From Caulobacter sp. 602-1 (lineage in GTDB: Bacteria > Pseudomonadota > Alphaproteobacteria > Caulobacterales > Caulobacteraceae), in assembly GCF_003931565.1 (NCBI RefSeq), contig NZ_RRYI01000002.1, forward strand, positions 558,001 to 622,000: a stretch of DNA of 64,000 bases, written 5' to 3'. Position 1 is the first letter of the stretch; every line of letters starts with the position of its first letter. Made by a program: the position numbers and the translations under genes. Positions 39,391 to 47,234 of the stretch are shown here, in pieces. Under the pieces are notes generated by a model that was not told the DNA's origin, did not search any database, and worked only from the letters and a program-made list of their open reading frames with translations.

Positions 39391-40890
39391 ATGGGCCAGC
39401 ACGTGGAGACCCTGGTGATCGGCGCCGGCCCGGCCGGCCTGACGACCGCCTACACCCTGGCCAAGGCCGGCCGCGGCGTGACTGTGCTGGAGATGGACCC
39501 GACCTATGTCGGCGGCATCAGCCGGACGGTCGACTACAAGGGCTTCAAGTTCGACATCGGCGGTCATCGCTTCTTCTCGAAGAGCAAGGAGATCGTCGAC
39601 CTGTGGAACGAGATCCTGCCCGACGATTTCATCGACCGGCCGCGCCTGTCGCGCATCTACTACCGCGAGAAGTTCTACGCCTATCCGCTGAAGGCCTTCG
39701 AGGCGCTCGCGAACCTGGGCGTCTGGACGGCGACCAAGTGCATGGCCTCGTTCGGCTGGGCCAAGCTGAACCCGATCGCCGCGCCGACCACCTTCCACCA
39801 GTGGGTCCGCAACCAGTTCGGCGAAAAGCTGTTCTCGATCTTCTTCAAGACCTACACCGAGAAGGTGTGGGGCATGAGCTGCGATGAGATCTCGGCCGAC
39901 TGGGCCAGCCAGCGCATCAAGGGTCTGGACTTGGCCTCGGCCATCATCGACGGCGTCAAGCGCTCGCTGGGCGTCAAGGCCAGGACAGGCGAGGGCGCGC
40001 CCAAGACCCTGATCGAGAGCTTCCGCTATCCTCGCAAGGGACCCGGCATGATGTGGGAGGCCTGCGCGGCGAAGATCGCCGCCCTGGGCGGCCAGGCCCG
40101 CATGGGCCGCAAGGTCGACGGTCTGCACTATGACAAGCTGGCCAAGATCTGGACCGTCAGCGTCTCGTGCGCCGACGGCAGGAAGGAGATCTACACGGCC
40201 GACGACGTCGTCTCGTCCGCCCCGATCCGCGAGCTGATGCAGTCGATCAGCCCGACGCCGATCAGCGTCTTCCACGCCGGCGAACTGATGTACCGCGACT
40301 TCCTGACCGTGGTGCTGATCGGCAAGCCCCAGAAGGAACTGCCGGACAACTGGATCTACATCCACGACCCGTCGGTAAAGGTCGGTCGCGTGCAGAACTT
40401 CCGCTCGTGGTCGCCGGAAATGATCCCGGATGGCGTCTCGACCTGCCTCGGTCTTGAGTATTTCTGCTTCGAGGGCGACGGCCTGTGGACCACCTCGGAC
40501 GAGGACCTGATCGTCCAGGCCAAGCGCGAAATCGCCAAGATCGGCCTGATGGACCCGGCGGACGTCTACGACGCCTGCGTGGTGCGCCAGCACAAGGCCT
40601 ATCCGGTCTATGACGACGCCTATGCCGAGCACATCAAGATGGTCCGCCTGGACCTGAAGATGCACTTCCCGGGGCTGCACCTCGTGGGCCGCAACGGCAT
40701 GCACAAGTACAACAACCAGGACCACGCCATGATGACCGGCCTGCTGACGGCCGAGAACATCATCGCCGGGGAGACCCTGCACGACGTGTGGGAGGTCAAT
40801 GAGGACGCCGAGTACGGCGAGGCCGGCGTCTCCGGCGCCCGCGAGGCTCTGCGCGGCGAACGCCTGGTTCCGACCAAGGTCGCCGCCTGA
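39391..40890 (+). CDS. NAD(P)/FAD-dependent oxidoreductase, amine oxidase/UDP-galactopyranose mutase-like
   Basis: This 499-residue flavoprotein begins with the Rossmann motif VIGAGPAGL (residues 9-17) and E37 at the end of strand 2. It continues GGISRTVDYKGFKFDIGGH, the FAD-binding GG motif shared by protoporphyrinogen oxidase and UDP-galactopyranose mutase families, and ends with a second FAD-binding region (HLVGRNGMHKYNNQDHAM near 429-446). The start is ATG 39391 with AGGAGA upstream. Two bases separate it from a GtrA gene, so a role in polyprenyl-linked sugar or glycan modification is likely. The precise reaction is unknown. Confidence 0.8.
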   Translation: MGQHVETLVIGAGPAGLTTAYTLAKAGRGVTVLEMDPTYVGGISRTVDYKGFKFDIGGHRFFSKSKEIVDLWNEILPDDFIDRPRLSRIYYREKFYAYPLKAFEALANLGVWTATKCMASFGWAKLNPIAAPTTFHQWVRNQFGEKLFSIFFKTYTEKVWGMSCDEISADWASQRIKGLDLASAIIDGVKRSLGVKARTGEGAPKTLIESFRYPRKGPGMMWEACAAKIAALGGQARMGRKVDGLHYDKLAKIWTVSVSCADGRKEIYTADDVVSSAPIRELMQSISPTPISVFHAGELMYRDFLTVVLIGKPQKELPDNWIYIHDPSVKVGRVQNFRSWSPEMIPDGVSTCLGLEYFCFEGDGLWTTSDEDLIVQAKREIAKIGLMDPADVYDACVVRQHKAYPVYDDAYAEHIKMVRLDLKMHFPGLHLVGRNGMHKYNNQDHAMMTGLLTAENIIAGETLHDVWEVNEDAEYGEAGVSGAREALRGERLVPTKVAA

Positions 40891-40892
40891 TC

Positions 40893-41357
40893 ATGGCTTT
40901 CGCGGCGCGCCACGGTCGCCTCCGGATCTGGCGGCGCTTGCCGACAGGGCTGATCGGGGGGCTGCGCGAGCTGATGCTTTATGGCTTGGCCAGCGCCCTG
41001 GCGCTCGGTCTCGACTGGGGTCTGCTGTTGGCGCTGACGGCGCTGGGCGTCAACTATCTGGCGGCCTCGGCGACGGGGTTCGTCAGCGGCATTGCGGTGA
41101 CCTATCTGCTGTCGGTCTCGGTGGTCTTCCGCCACCGTCCTGTCGCGGACCGCCGGCGAGAGTTCGTCGGTTTCGTCGGCGTGGGTCTGGCCGGCCTGAT
41201 ACTGACCCAAGGCCTGATGGCCCTCTGGGTCGAGGTCTTGCGCCTGCATCCGGGCGTGGCCAAGATCCCGACCGCCGGTATCGTCTTCATATTCAACTTC
41301 ACCGTCCGCCGGGCGCTGCTGTTCAAGGCTCCGGGCGTCGACCCCGTCCAGCCGTGA
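40893..41357 (+). CDS. GtrA family membrane protein (polyprenyl-sugar flippase type)
   Basis: This 154-residue protein has four transmembrane helices: LMLYGLASALALGLDWGLLL, then YLAASATGFVSGIAVTYLLS, FVGVGLAGLILTQGLMAL, and the last with IVFIFNFTVRRALLF. The N-F-x-x-R-R-x-L-L-F ending is typical of GtrA, a family that moves undecaprenyl-phosphate-linked sugars across the inner membrane. It lies between the FAD enzyme (2-base gap) and a large membrane protein, with a GTGA overlap. Confidence 0.9.
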   Translation: MAFAARHGRLRIWRRLPTGLIGGLRELMLYGLASALALGLDWGLLLALTALGVNYLAASATGFVSGIAVTYLLSVSVVFRHRPVADRRREFVGFVGVGLAGLILTQGLMALWVEVLRLHPGVAKIPTAGIVFIFNFTVRRALLFKAPGVDPVQP

Positions 41358-43261
41358 GCCGCCTCGACAAGTTCGCCGATGGCCGCTGGCTTGGATGGCT
41401 GGCCGCGCTTGGCCTGTTCCTGCTGAGCCGTCCCTATCCCGGGATCTATCACGACGGCCGCCTCTATGTGGCCGACGCCCTGGCCAAGCTGGACCCAGGC
41501 GGGGTCGGGCGCGACCTGATGTTCGTCCATGACGGGCAGTTCGGCTTCAGCCTCTACACGCCGATACTGGCGAGGCTGATCGCGGTCCTGGGTCCTTCGG
41601 CCGCGACGATGGCGATCGTGGCCTTGACGCTGGCGCTGTGGTTCGCGGCGGCGGCCTTGATGGTCGAGCGGCTCCTGGCCGACCGGCCGCCGGCGTTGCG
41701 CTGGGCGGCGTTGGTCTTCGTGGTTTCGCTGCCCTCCCTTTACGGACCTCTAAACGTCATCGGTTTCGGCGAGCCCTACGCTACGCCGCGCGGGTTGGTC
41801 GAGGCCGCGGGCCTGGCCGGCATGGCCGCCTATCTGTCCGGACGCCCCCGGCTGGGACTTGGACTCTGCGTCGTCGGCATGCTGTTCCATCCGATCATGG
41901 GCCTGTGCTCGGTCGCGGCGATCGGCGCCGCCCTCTGCCTGGAGGACCGCCGTTGGCTATGGGCGGGTTTGACGGGCGTCGCCGTCGTCGCCGTGGCGGG
42001 GCTCGCGCACCTGCCGATCGCCGACCGTCTGGTGACCATCATGGATCCCGCCTGGCGGGCGGTGGTCGAGACCCGCAGCCCAATCCTGTTCCCCTCGCTC
42101 TGGCCGCTCGAGGCCTGGAGCCTTCTGTCCGTACAGATCTGTACGGCGGCGGCGGGGGTCTTTCTGCTCCAGGGCGCGCCGCGTCGCCTGGTCCTGGGCG
42201 CCTTGATCGCCGGTCTCGTCGGCGTCGCCGCCGCGGCCATTCTCGGCGAACGTCTGTCGCTGATCCTTTTCCTGCAGATCCAGAGCTGGCGCACCCTGCA
42301 ACCCGTCGCGGTCCTGGCCCTGGCCTGCCTGGCGCTGCTGGTCGCCGAACTGCCCCGACGCGGGCCGGCAGGGCTGCTGGGCACGTCCTTGATCGGCTTG
42401 GCCTGGCTGTTTCGCGATGTCGGCGAGCTCAGCCTGCTCGCGGCGCCGTTGGGCCTGCTGCTTGTCGCCATGGACGGCAAGTCGCGCTTCACGCATCCGA
42501 GACTTTACATGGGCTTGGCGCTCGGCCTGCTGGCCGTGGGGGCGATCGGCTATGCCGGATTGGCTGGCGCGGGTCTGGCGAACAAGCTGGCGAGAGCAGG
42601 GCGCTATAGCGAGGGTATCGTCTGGTTCAGCGATCTGCCCGCCCTGGCCATCGCGGTGGTGATCGGCGTCTGGTTGGCCCTCGGCCGACCGACGCCGCCG
42701 GTCATGGCGCGCATCGTCGGGGCGGGTGCGGTCTGCGTGCTGGCGATCCTCCTGTGGGACGACCGTTCCGACTACATCCGCGCGCGTGACCGGGGGAGAG
42801 ATCAGGGACTGGTCGCCATGACCGCCGCGCGGCCCGGGCCAGTGCTGTGGCTGGTCGGCGACATGGAGTCCTGGTTGCTGCTGGGCCGACCCAATTGGTC
42901 CGCGCGCGTGCAGGGCGCCGGCGTGGTGTTCTCGAGACCCATGGCCCTTGAGATTCGCGACCGCGCCGAGCGCCTGACGAACCTGGGATTGGCGGGCGAG
43001 GATTTCATTCGACCGTTGACGGCGCCGGAACGCCGCCTGCCGCCGCCGAGCCTGGCGCAAGTCCGGATTTTCTGCGCGGCGTCGGATGCGCCGGCCTGGA
43101 TCATCTGGCCGCGCTGGGAGGACGCCCCGCCGCTGGCCGCCGAATTGGCGGCGCGAGACTGGACGCCCGAGGCGCCGTTCACCCGCGATCAGGTCGACCG
43201 GGGCGCGCTCCGCGCCCTCAAGGCCAGCCGCTACGCGGTCATTCCCTGCGCGGGTGACTGA
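41354..43261 (+). CDS. Large polytopic membrane protein, possible GT-C glycosyltransferase
   Basis: This 635-residue protein has roughly a dozen hydrophobic segments through residue 480 and a soluble C-terminal part. It starts at GTG 41354, overlapping the gtrA stop by four bases. The first extramembrane loop reads SRPYPGIYHDGRLYVADAL followed by DLMFVHDGQFGFSLYTP, acidic residues placed as in GT-C lipid-linked sugar transferases. Together with GtrA this suggests sugar transfer on the periplasmic face. No confident family match; GT-C is an inference from topology and context. Its 3' end overlaps a small minus-strand gene. Confidence 0.65.
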   Translation: MSRLDKFADGRWLGWLAALGLFLLSRPYPGIYHDGRLYVADALAKLDPGGVGRDLMFVHDGQFGFSLYTPILARLIAVLGPSAATMAIVALTLALWFAAAALMVERLLADRPPALRWAALVFVVSLPSLYGPLNVIGFGEPYATPRGLVEAAGLAGMAAYLSGRPRLGLGLCVVGMLFHPIMGLCSVAAIGAALCLEDRRWLWAGLTGVAVVAVAGLAHLPIADRLVTIMDPAWRAVVETRSPILFPSLWPLEAWSLLSVQICTAAAGVFLLQGAPRRLVLGALIAGLVGVAAAAILGERLSLILFLQIQSWRTLQPVAVLALACLALLVAELPRRGPAGLLGTSLIGLAWLFRDVGELSLLAAPLGLLLVAMDGKSRFTHPRLYMGLALGLLAVGAIGYAGLAGAGLANKLARAGRYSEGIVWFSDLPALAIAVVIGVWLALGRPTPPVMARIVGAGAVCVLAILLWDDRSDYIRARDRGRDQGLVAMTAARPGPVLWLVGDMESWLLLGRPNWSARVQGAGVVFSRPMALEIRDRAERLTNLGLAGEDFIRPLTAPERRLPPPSLAQVRIFCAASDAPAWIIWPRWEDAPPLAAELAARDWTPEAPFTRDQVDRGALRALKASRYAVIPCAGD

Positions 43262-43398
43262 GACGCCTTGGTGGTCTCGCGCGGCGCCTTGAGGCGCTCG
43301 ATGCTCCAGGCCAGGAAGTGCACCAGAGCGTCGGCCAAGCCGACCATCGCCGCCAGCACGAACAGGCTGGACATCAGAAGAACCATCAGCGCGGACAT
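43231..43398 (-). CDS. Small single-pass membrane protein overlapping the preceding gene
   Basis: This 55-residue frame runs from ATG 43396-43398 to TAG 43231-43233 on the minus strand: MSALMVLLMSSLFVLAAMVG, then an amphipathic stretch with HFLAWSIERLKAP, then a polar tail. GGGAG lies 8 bases upstream of the ATG. It is one hydrophobic helix with a basic cytoplasmic-side tail. The last 31 bases overlap antiparallel with the end of the large membrane protein gene. It is divergent from the sugar transporter and shares its regulatory region. Function is unknown. Confidence 0.6.
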   Translation of the reverse strand: MSALMVLLMSSLFVLAAMVGLADALVHFLAWSIERLKAPRETTKASQSPAQGMTA

Positions 43399-43450
43399 GA
43401 GAAACTCCCGGTTCTCCGGATCAAGCCGCGAAAGCGGTAGGCGGTTCCCC

Positions 43451-43503
43451 TGGTAGCGCTATCAGCCATTGAAAAAGCGCGCGCGTGGTTGACAACGTTG
43501 TCA
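43451..43503. promoter_or_regulatory. Two LacI-type operators before the sugar transporter
   Basis: TGACAAC-GTTGTCA (43490-43503) is a perfect 14-base palindrome with the central CG typical of LacI-family sites. TGGTAGC-GCTATCA (43451-43464) is a second with one mismatched pair. Centres are 39 bases apart. The perfect site contains TTGACA (43489-43494), a possible -35 element, so repression by occlusion is likely. No LacI gene is encoded nearby. Confidence 0.72.
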
Positions 43504-43574
43504 CGCTTCCTGTGAATGGCGCGTCCGCGCAAAGACGGATTCACAAATCTAGCGTCACTAGGGAGCTTCAGGGC

Positions 43575-44921
43575 ATGGCGGGTATGGGCGGCGGACTCGC
43601 GCCATCGGGCGGGACTGGCCAAGACGGAACGAGCAAGTCGGGCGGCGTGCTGCTGCCTTTCGTAATTCTATTGTTCTTCGCCTGGGGCTTCTCGACCTGC
43701 CTGGTCGACCTGGTGGCGCCGGCGCTGAAGTCGCTGTTCAAGCTGAACAACTTCCAGACCGCCCTGACGCAGACCTGCTTCTTCGGCGCCTATTTCCTGA
43801 TGTCGCTGCCGTCGAGCTGGTTGCTGAGCCGCCTGGGCTATCTGCGCGCCGTCGTGGTGGGCCTGGTCGTGATGATGATCGGCTGCCTGCTGTTCGCCCC
43901 GGCCGCCAACACCGGCGTCTATTACGGCTTCCTCGGCGCTCTGTTCATCCTGGCCTCCGGCATCACCCTGCTGCAGGTCGCCGCCAACCCGCTGGTGGCC
44001 CTGCTGGGCAAGAGCGAGACGGCCTCCAGCCGCCTGACCTTCGCCCAGTTCCTGAATTCGTTCGGCACCTATCTGGCGCCGTTCGTGGGTTCGGCCCTGA
44101 TCCTCCGGCACATCGAGAAGGCGCCCGATCCGGCGACCCTGACCCCGGCCGCCTTGGAGGCCCTGCGCCACACCCAGGCCCATGCCGTCCAGGCGCCGTA
44201 CATGATCATCGCCGGCGGCCTGCTGGTGCTGGCGCTGCTGTTCTGGTTCCTGCGCAACAACGACAAGGCCCCGCAGGCCGAGGCCGCCACGGGCCTGGGC
44301 GAGATGCTGGGCATGATGAAGCACAAGCGCCTGGCCTTCGCCGTGCTGTGCATCTTCGTCTATGTCGGCGCCGAGGTGGCGATCGGCACCTTCATGACCA
44401 ACTATCTGGCCCAGCCCAGCACCCTGGGCCTGCCGCTGTCGAAGGCCGGGGCCATGCTGTCCTGGTACTGGGGCGGCGCGATGGTCGGCCGCTTCATCGG
44501 CGCCTTCGTGCTGGCGCGGGTCTCGCCCGGCAAGGTGCTGACCGTCTGCGCCCTGATCGTGGTGGGTCTGATCACCACATCCGCCATGACGTCTGGCGCG
44601 ACCGCCGGGTACAGCCTGCTGGCGATCGGCCTGTTCAACTCGATCATGTTCCCGACCATCTTCACGCTCGGCATCGAGGGCATGGGTCGCAAGACCCCGG
44701 CCGCATCGGGCCTGCTGTGCATGGGCATCGTCGGCGGCGCGGTGATCCCGCCGCTGACCGGCTTCGTCGCCGACCACATCGGCAGCCTGGGCTTGGCGAT
44801 GTTCGTGCCGGCCATCTGCTACCTGATCATCGCCGCCTTCGGCTGGTCGGCCCGCAAGCCGGTCGAAGCTGTCCATGCCGCCGAGACGCTCGAAGCCGCG
44901 CCGGCCGCCGCGGCGCACTGA
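43575..44921 (+). CDS. MFS sugar transporter, FucP/NagP-like
   Basis: This 448-residue carrier has about 12 helices. Markers of the fucose/glucose/galactose:H+ symporter group are LLFFAWGFSTCLVDLVAPALK in TM1 (cut here as FAWGFSTCLVDLV), QTCFFGAYFLMSLPSSWLL in TM2, and LQVAANPLVALLG in TM4. It imports a hexose or amino sugar. ATG 43575 is chosen because AGGGAG lies 9 bases upstream and the longer frame crosses the operators. It is controlled by two LacI-type palindromes and followed by a strong terminator. A GH3 beta-glucosidase lies 7 kb downstream. Confidence 0.9.
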   Translation: MAGMGGGLAPSGGTGQDGTSKSGGVLLPFVILLFFAWGFSTCLVDLVAPALKSLFKLNNFQTALTQTCFFGAYFLMSLPSSWLLSRLGYLRAVVVGLVVMMIGCLLFAPAANTGVYYGFLGALFILASGITLLQVAANPLVALLGKSETASSRLTFAQFLNSFGTYLAPFVGSALILRHIEKAPDPATLTPAALEALRHTQAHAVQAPYMIIAGGLLVLALLFWFLRNNDKAPQAEAATGLGEMLGMMKHKRLAFAVLCIFVYVGAEVAIGTFMTNYLAQPSTLGLPLSKAGAMLSWYWGGAMVGRFIGAFVLARVSPGKVLTVCALIVVGLITTSAMTSGATAGYSLLAIGLFNSIMFPTIFTLGIEGMGRKTPAASGLLCMGIVGGAVIPPLTGFVADHIGSLGLAMFVPAICYLIIAAFGWSARKPVEAVHAAETLEAAPAAAAH

Positions 44922-44950
44922 CCGGTTCACTCCAACTTCCTGCAAGCGCA

Positions 44951-44984
44951 CCCCGGGAGGCTCGTCCTCCCGGGGCTTTTTTTG
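44951..44984 (+). terminator. Intrinsic terminator of the sugar transporter
   Basis: CCCCGGGAGG (44951-44960) pairs with CCTCCCGGGG (44966-44975) around CTCGT and runs into C plus seven T. It lies 30 bases after the transporter stop and next to the stop of the convergent efflux gene. Confidence 0.94.
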
Positions 44985-44985
44985 C

Positions 44986-46575
44986 TTAGTGAGCATCCGG
45001 CGGCGGCTTGGCGCCGGCGAGGGGCGGGGGCTTGCAGAACGGGGCCATGATCAGGGCCAGCACAAACAGCGCCGCCATCACCCGGAAGACGTCGTTGAAG
45101 GCCAGGGTCAGGGCCTCGCGCCCGACCACCTTGGCCAGCTCGGCCTGGAGGATCAGCGCGGCCTGGGCGGCGTCGGGGGGGCGCTCGGCGATGCGGGCGG
45201 CCAGGGCCTCCAGCGCCGCATCGCCCGAGCGGCCAGCCTCGCCCAGCGCCTCGCCGAAGCGGGCCACGTGGACGCGGGCGTTGTCGCCCAGCCAGGTGTT
45301 GACCACGGCGATGCCGATCGCTCCGCCCAGGTTGCGCATCAGGTTGAACAGGCCGGACGCGTAACGCAGCTCGGCCATCTCGAAGCCGGACAGCGCCATG
45401 TTCACGCTGGGCACGATGCATAGCATGATCGCGAAGCCCCGAAGGGCCTGGGGCGCCAGCAGGGCCGCGAAGCCCCATTGGCTGGTCATGTGCGAGGTGA
45501 GCCACAAGGCCGCGGCGAACAACGACAGGCCCACCGTCACCACGATCCGCTGGTCGACGCGGGTCGAGAGTCTGGCCGCGATCACCGTCGACAGGATCTG
45601 GGCGATGCCGGTGACGAAGACCGTCGTGCCGATCTCCAGGCTGTCATAGCCCCGCACCCGCCCCAGGAAGACAGGGATCAGATAGGTCGAGGAATAGAGG
45701 CCAAAACCGATCACCAGATTGAACACGCAGGCGAACACGAAGGTCGGCTTGCGGAACGGCGACAGCTTCACGACCGGTCCGCCGGACCGGAAGGAACGCT
45801 CGACGAAGAGGGCGAAGGCCACCAGCGTCACCCAGCCGGCGATGGCGATGGCCGGATCCTCGAACCACTGCCGGCGCGGACCTTCCTCCAGCACATATTC
45901 CAGCCCGCCCAGGAAGACGGCCATGGCCGCCAGGTGGGCGTAGTCGATAGTCTTCAGCATCTCGGGCCTGGCCCGATCAACCTTGATCACCGTGATCGCC
46001 AGGATCGTCACAAGGGCTCCGGGCGCGATGTTGATGTAGAAGATCGAGCGCCAGCCGACCGCCTCGGTCAGCCAACCGCCGACCGTTGGGCCCAGGGTCG
46101 GGGCCAGCACCGAGACCATGCCCAGGATCGCCGGGATCATCGCCCGCTGCGGTCCGGAGAACATGGCGAAGCCCGTCGCGAACACCGTCGGCACCATGGC
46201 CCCGCCGGTGAAGCCCTGCAGCACGCGGAACAGGATCATCGAGTCGATGTCCCAGGCCATGCCGCATAGGGCGGAGGAGAGGGTGAAGAGGCCGGCCGAC
46301 AGGGCGAACAGCCATCGCGTCGACAGCGACTGGGCCAGGAACGCTGCGAACGGGATCATGACGAGCTCGGCCATCAGATAGCCGGTCTGCACCCAACTGA
46401 TCTCGTCGGGTCCAGCTGAGAGCCCCGCCTGCACGTCGTTCAGCGACGCGGCCACGATCTGGATGTCGATCAGGGCCATGAACTGGCCGAAAGCCATCAC
46501 TCCGAAAATCAGGAACTTGGTCCGGGTGGGCAGGGCGCCTGGATCGATGGGCGGCTTGGCGGCGGCTGAGCTCAC
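44986..46575 (-). CDS. DHA2 family multidrug efflux MFS (EmrB-like)
   Basis: This 529-residue carrier has 14 predicted helices. TM1 reads FGQFMALIDIQIVAASLNDV, followed by EISWVQTGYLMAELVMIP and the antiporter motif C region VLAPTLGPTVGGWLTEAVGWR in TM5. It pumps drugs or toxic metabolites with protons and needs a periplasmic adaptor of the EmrA type, supplied by the divergent gene at 47231. The start is GTG 46575; a longer frame would cross the operator. It is divergent from a TetR gene across an AT-rich palindrome. Confidence 0.92.
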   Translation of the reverse strand: MSSAAAKPPIDPGALPTRTKFLIFGVMAFGQFMALIDIQIVAASLNDVQAGLSAGPDEISWVQTGYLMAELVMIPFAAFLAQSLSTRWLFALSAGLFTLSSALCGMAWDIDSMILFRVLQGFTGGAMVPTVFATGFAMFSGPQRAMIPAILGMVSVLAPTLGPTVGGWLTEAVGWRSIFYINIAPGALVTILAITVIKVDRARPEMLKTIDYAHLAAMAVFLGGLEYVLEEGPRRQWFEDPAIAIAGWVTLVAFALFVERSFRSGGPVVKLSPFRKPTFVFACVFNLVIGFGLYSSTYLIPVFLGRVRGYDSLEIGTTVFVTGIAQILSTVIAARLSTRVDQRIVVTVGLSLFAAALWLTSHMTSQWGFAALLAPQALRGFAIMLCIVPSVNMALSGFEMAELRYASGLFNLMRNLGGAIGIAVVNTWLGDNARVHVARFGEALGEAGRSGDAALEALAARIAERPPDAAQAALILQAELAKVVGREALTLAFNDVFRVMAALFVLALIMAPFCKPPPLAGAKPPPDAH

Positions 46576-46594
46576 GGGAGCGCCCCTTGAAAGT

Positions 46595-46622
46595 ATGATG
46601 GCTATAATATTATATGTATCAT
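46595..46622. promoter_or_regulatory. TetR operator between emrB-like and tetR-emrA
   Basis: A 28-base inverted repeat has the perfect core TATAATATTATA (46603-46614) and outer arms ATGAT (46595-46599) and ATCAT (46618-46622). It is strikingly AT-rich for this genome and fills the divergent promoter region, so it should be the site of the adjacent TetR regulator and include the -10 boxes. Confidence 0.78.
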
Positions 46623-46640
46623 GTAATCGAGGACGCAAGC

Positions 46641-47234
46641 ATGCGCTACGACGCGGAGCACAAGCGGAAGACCCGCCTGCGGGTCCTGGACGAGGCCGCC
46701 ATGGTCATTCGCGAGGAAGGTCCGCACCGCCTGGGCGTGGCCGGGGTCATGGCCCGCGCGGGCCTGACGCACGGCGGCTTCTACGCTCACTTCCCGTCGA
46801 AGGAGGCCTTCGTTTCCGAGGCCATCGCCCACATGTTCGAGGGCGGGCCGACGGCCATGCTGGAGAAGGTGAAGGGCGCGCCGCCGCGCGAGGCCCTGAC
46901 GGGCTACATCGACTTCTACTTGTCGGCCCGCCATCGCGACTCGCGCTCGGGCGGCTGTCCTCTGCCTTACCTCGCGGTCGACGCGCCGCGCCTGTCGCAG
47001 GCTTCGCGCGAGCGTTACGCCAGGGGCGTGGCGCACCTGACGGGGATCATCGCCACCCATCTGGCGGCGTTGGGCCGCGACCATGCCGAGGATGAGGCCA
47101 GCTCGACCCTCGCCGAACTGGTCGGGGCCCTGACCCTGGCCCGGGCCGAGCCCGACGCCGACCGCTCCGACGCCATTCTTGAACGCTCCCGCGCGCACCT
47201 GAAGCGCCGCCTTGGCCTGGAGGCCGACCAATGA
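46641..47234 (+). CDS. TetR family repressor of the efflux system
   Basis: This 197-residue protein has the N-terminal helix-turn-helix with RLGVAGVMARAGLTHGGFYAHF (the recognition helix HGGFYAHF) and a C-terminal domain of the TetR_C type, with CPLPYLAVDAPRLS near 110. Start is ATG 46641 with GAGGA upstream. Its stop overlaps the ATG of the emrA-like gene by four bases, forming a tetR-emrA operon divergent from the pump gene. It probably represses both through the palindrome at 46595. Confidence 0.92.
   Translation: MRYDAEHKRKTRLRVLDEAAMVIREEGPHRLGVAGVMARAGLTHGGFYAHFPSKEAFVSEAIAHMFEGGPTAMLEKVKGAPPREALTGYIDFYLSARHRDSRSGGCPLPYLAVDAPRLSQASRERYARGVAHLTGIIATHLAALGRDHAEDEASSTLAELVGALTLARAEPDADRSDAILERSRAHLKRRLGLEADQ

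Noticed and set aside
44348-44989. A 213-codon plus-strand frame inside the sugar transporter
   Set aside because: A +1 shadow rich in R, H, P and D that overlaps a clear MFS gene and its terminator.
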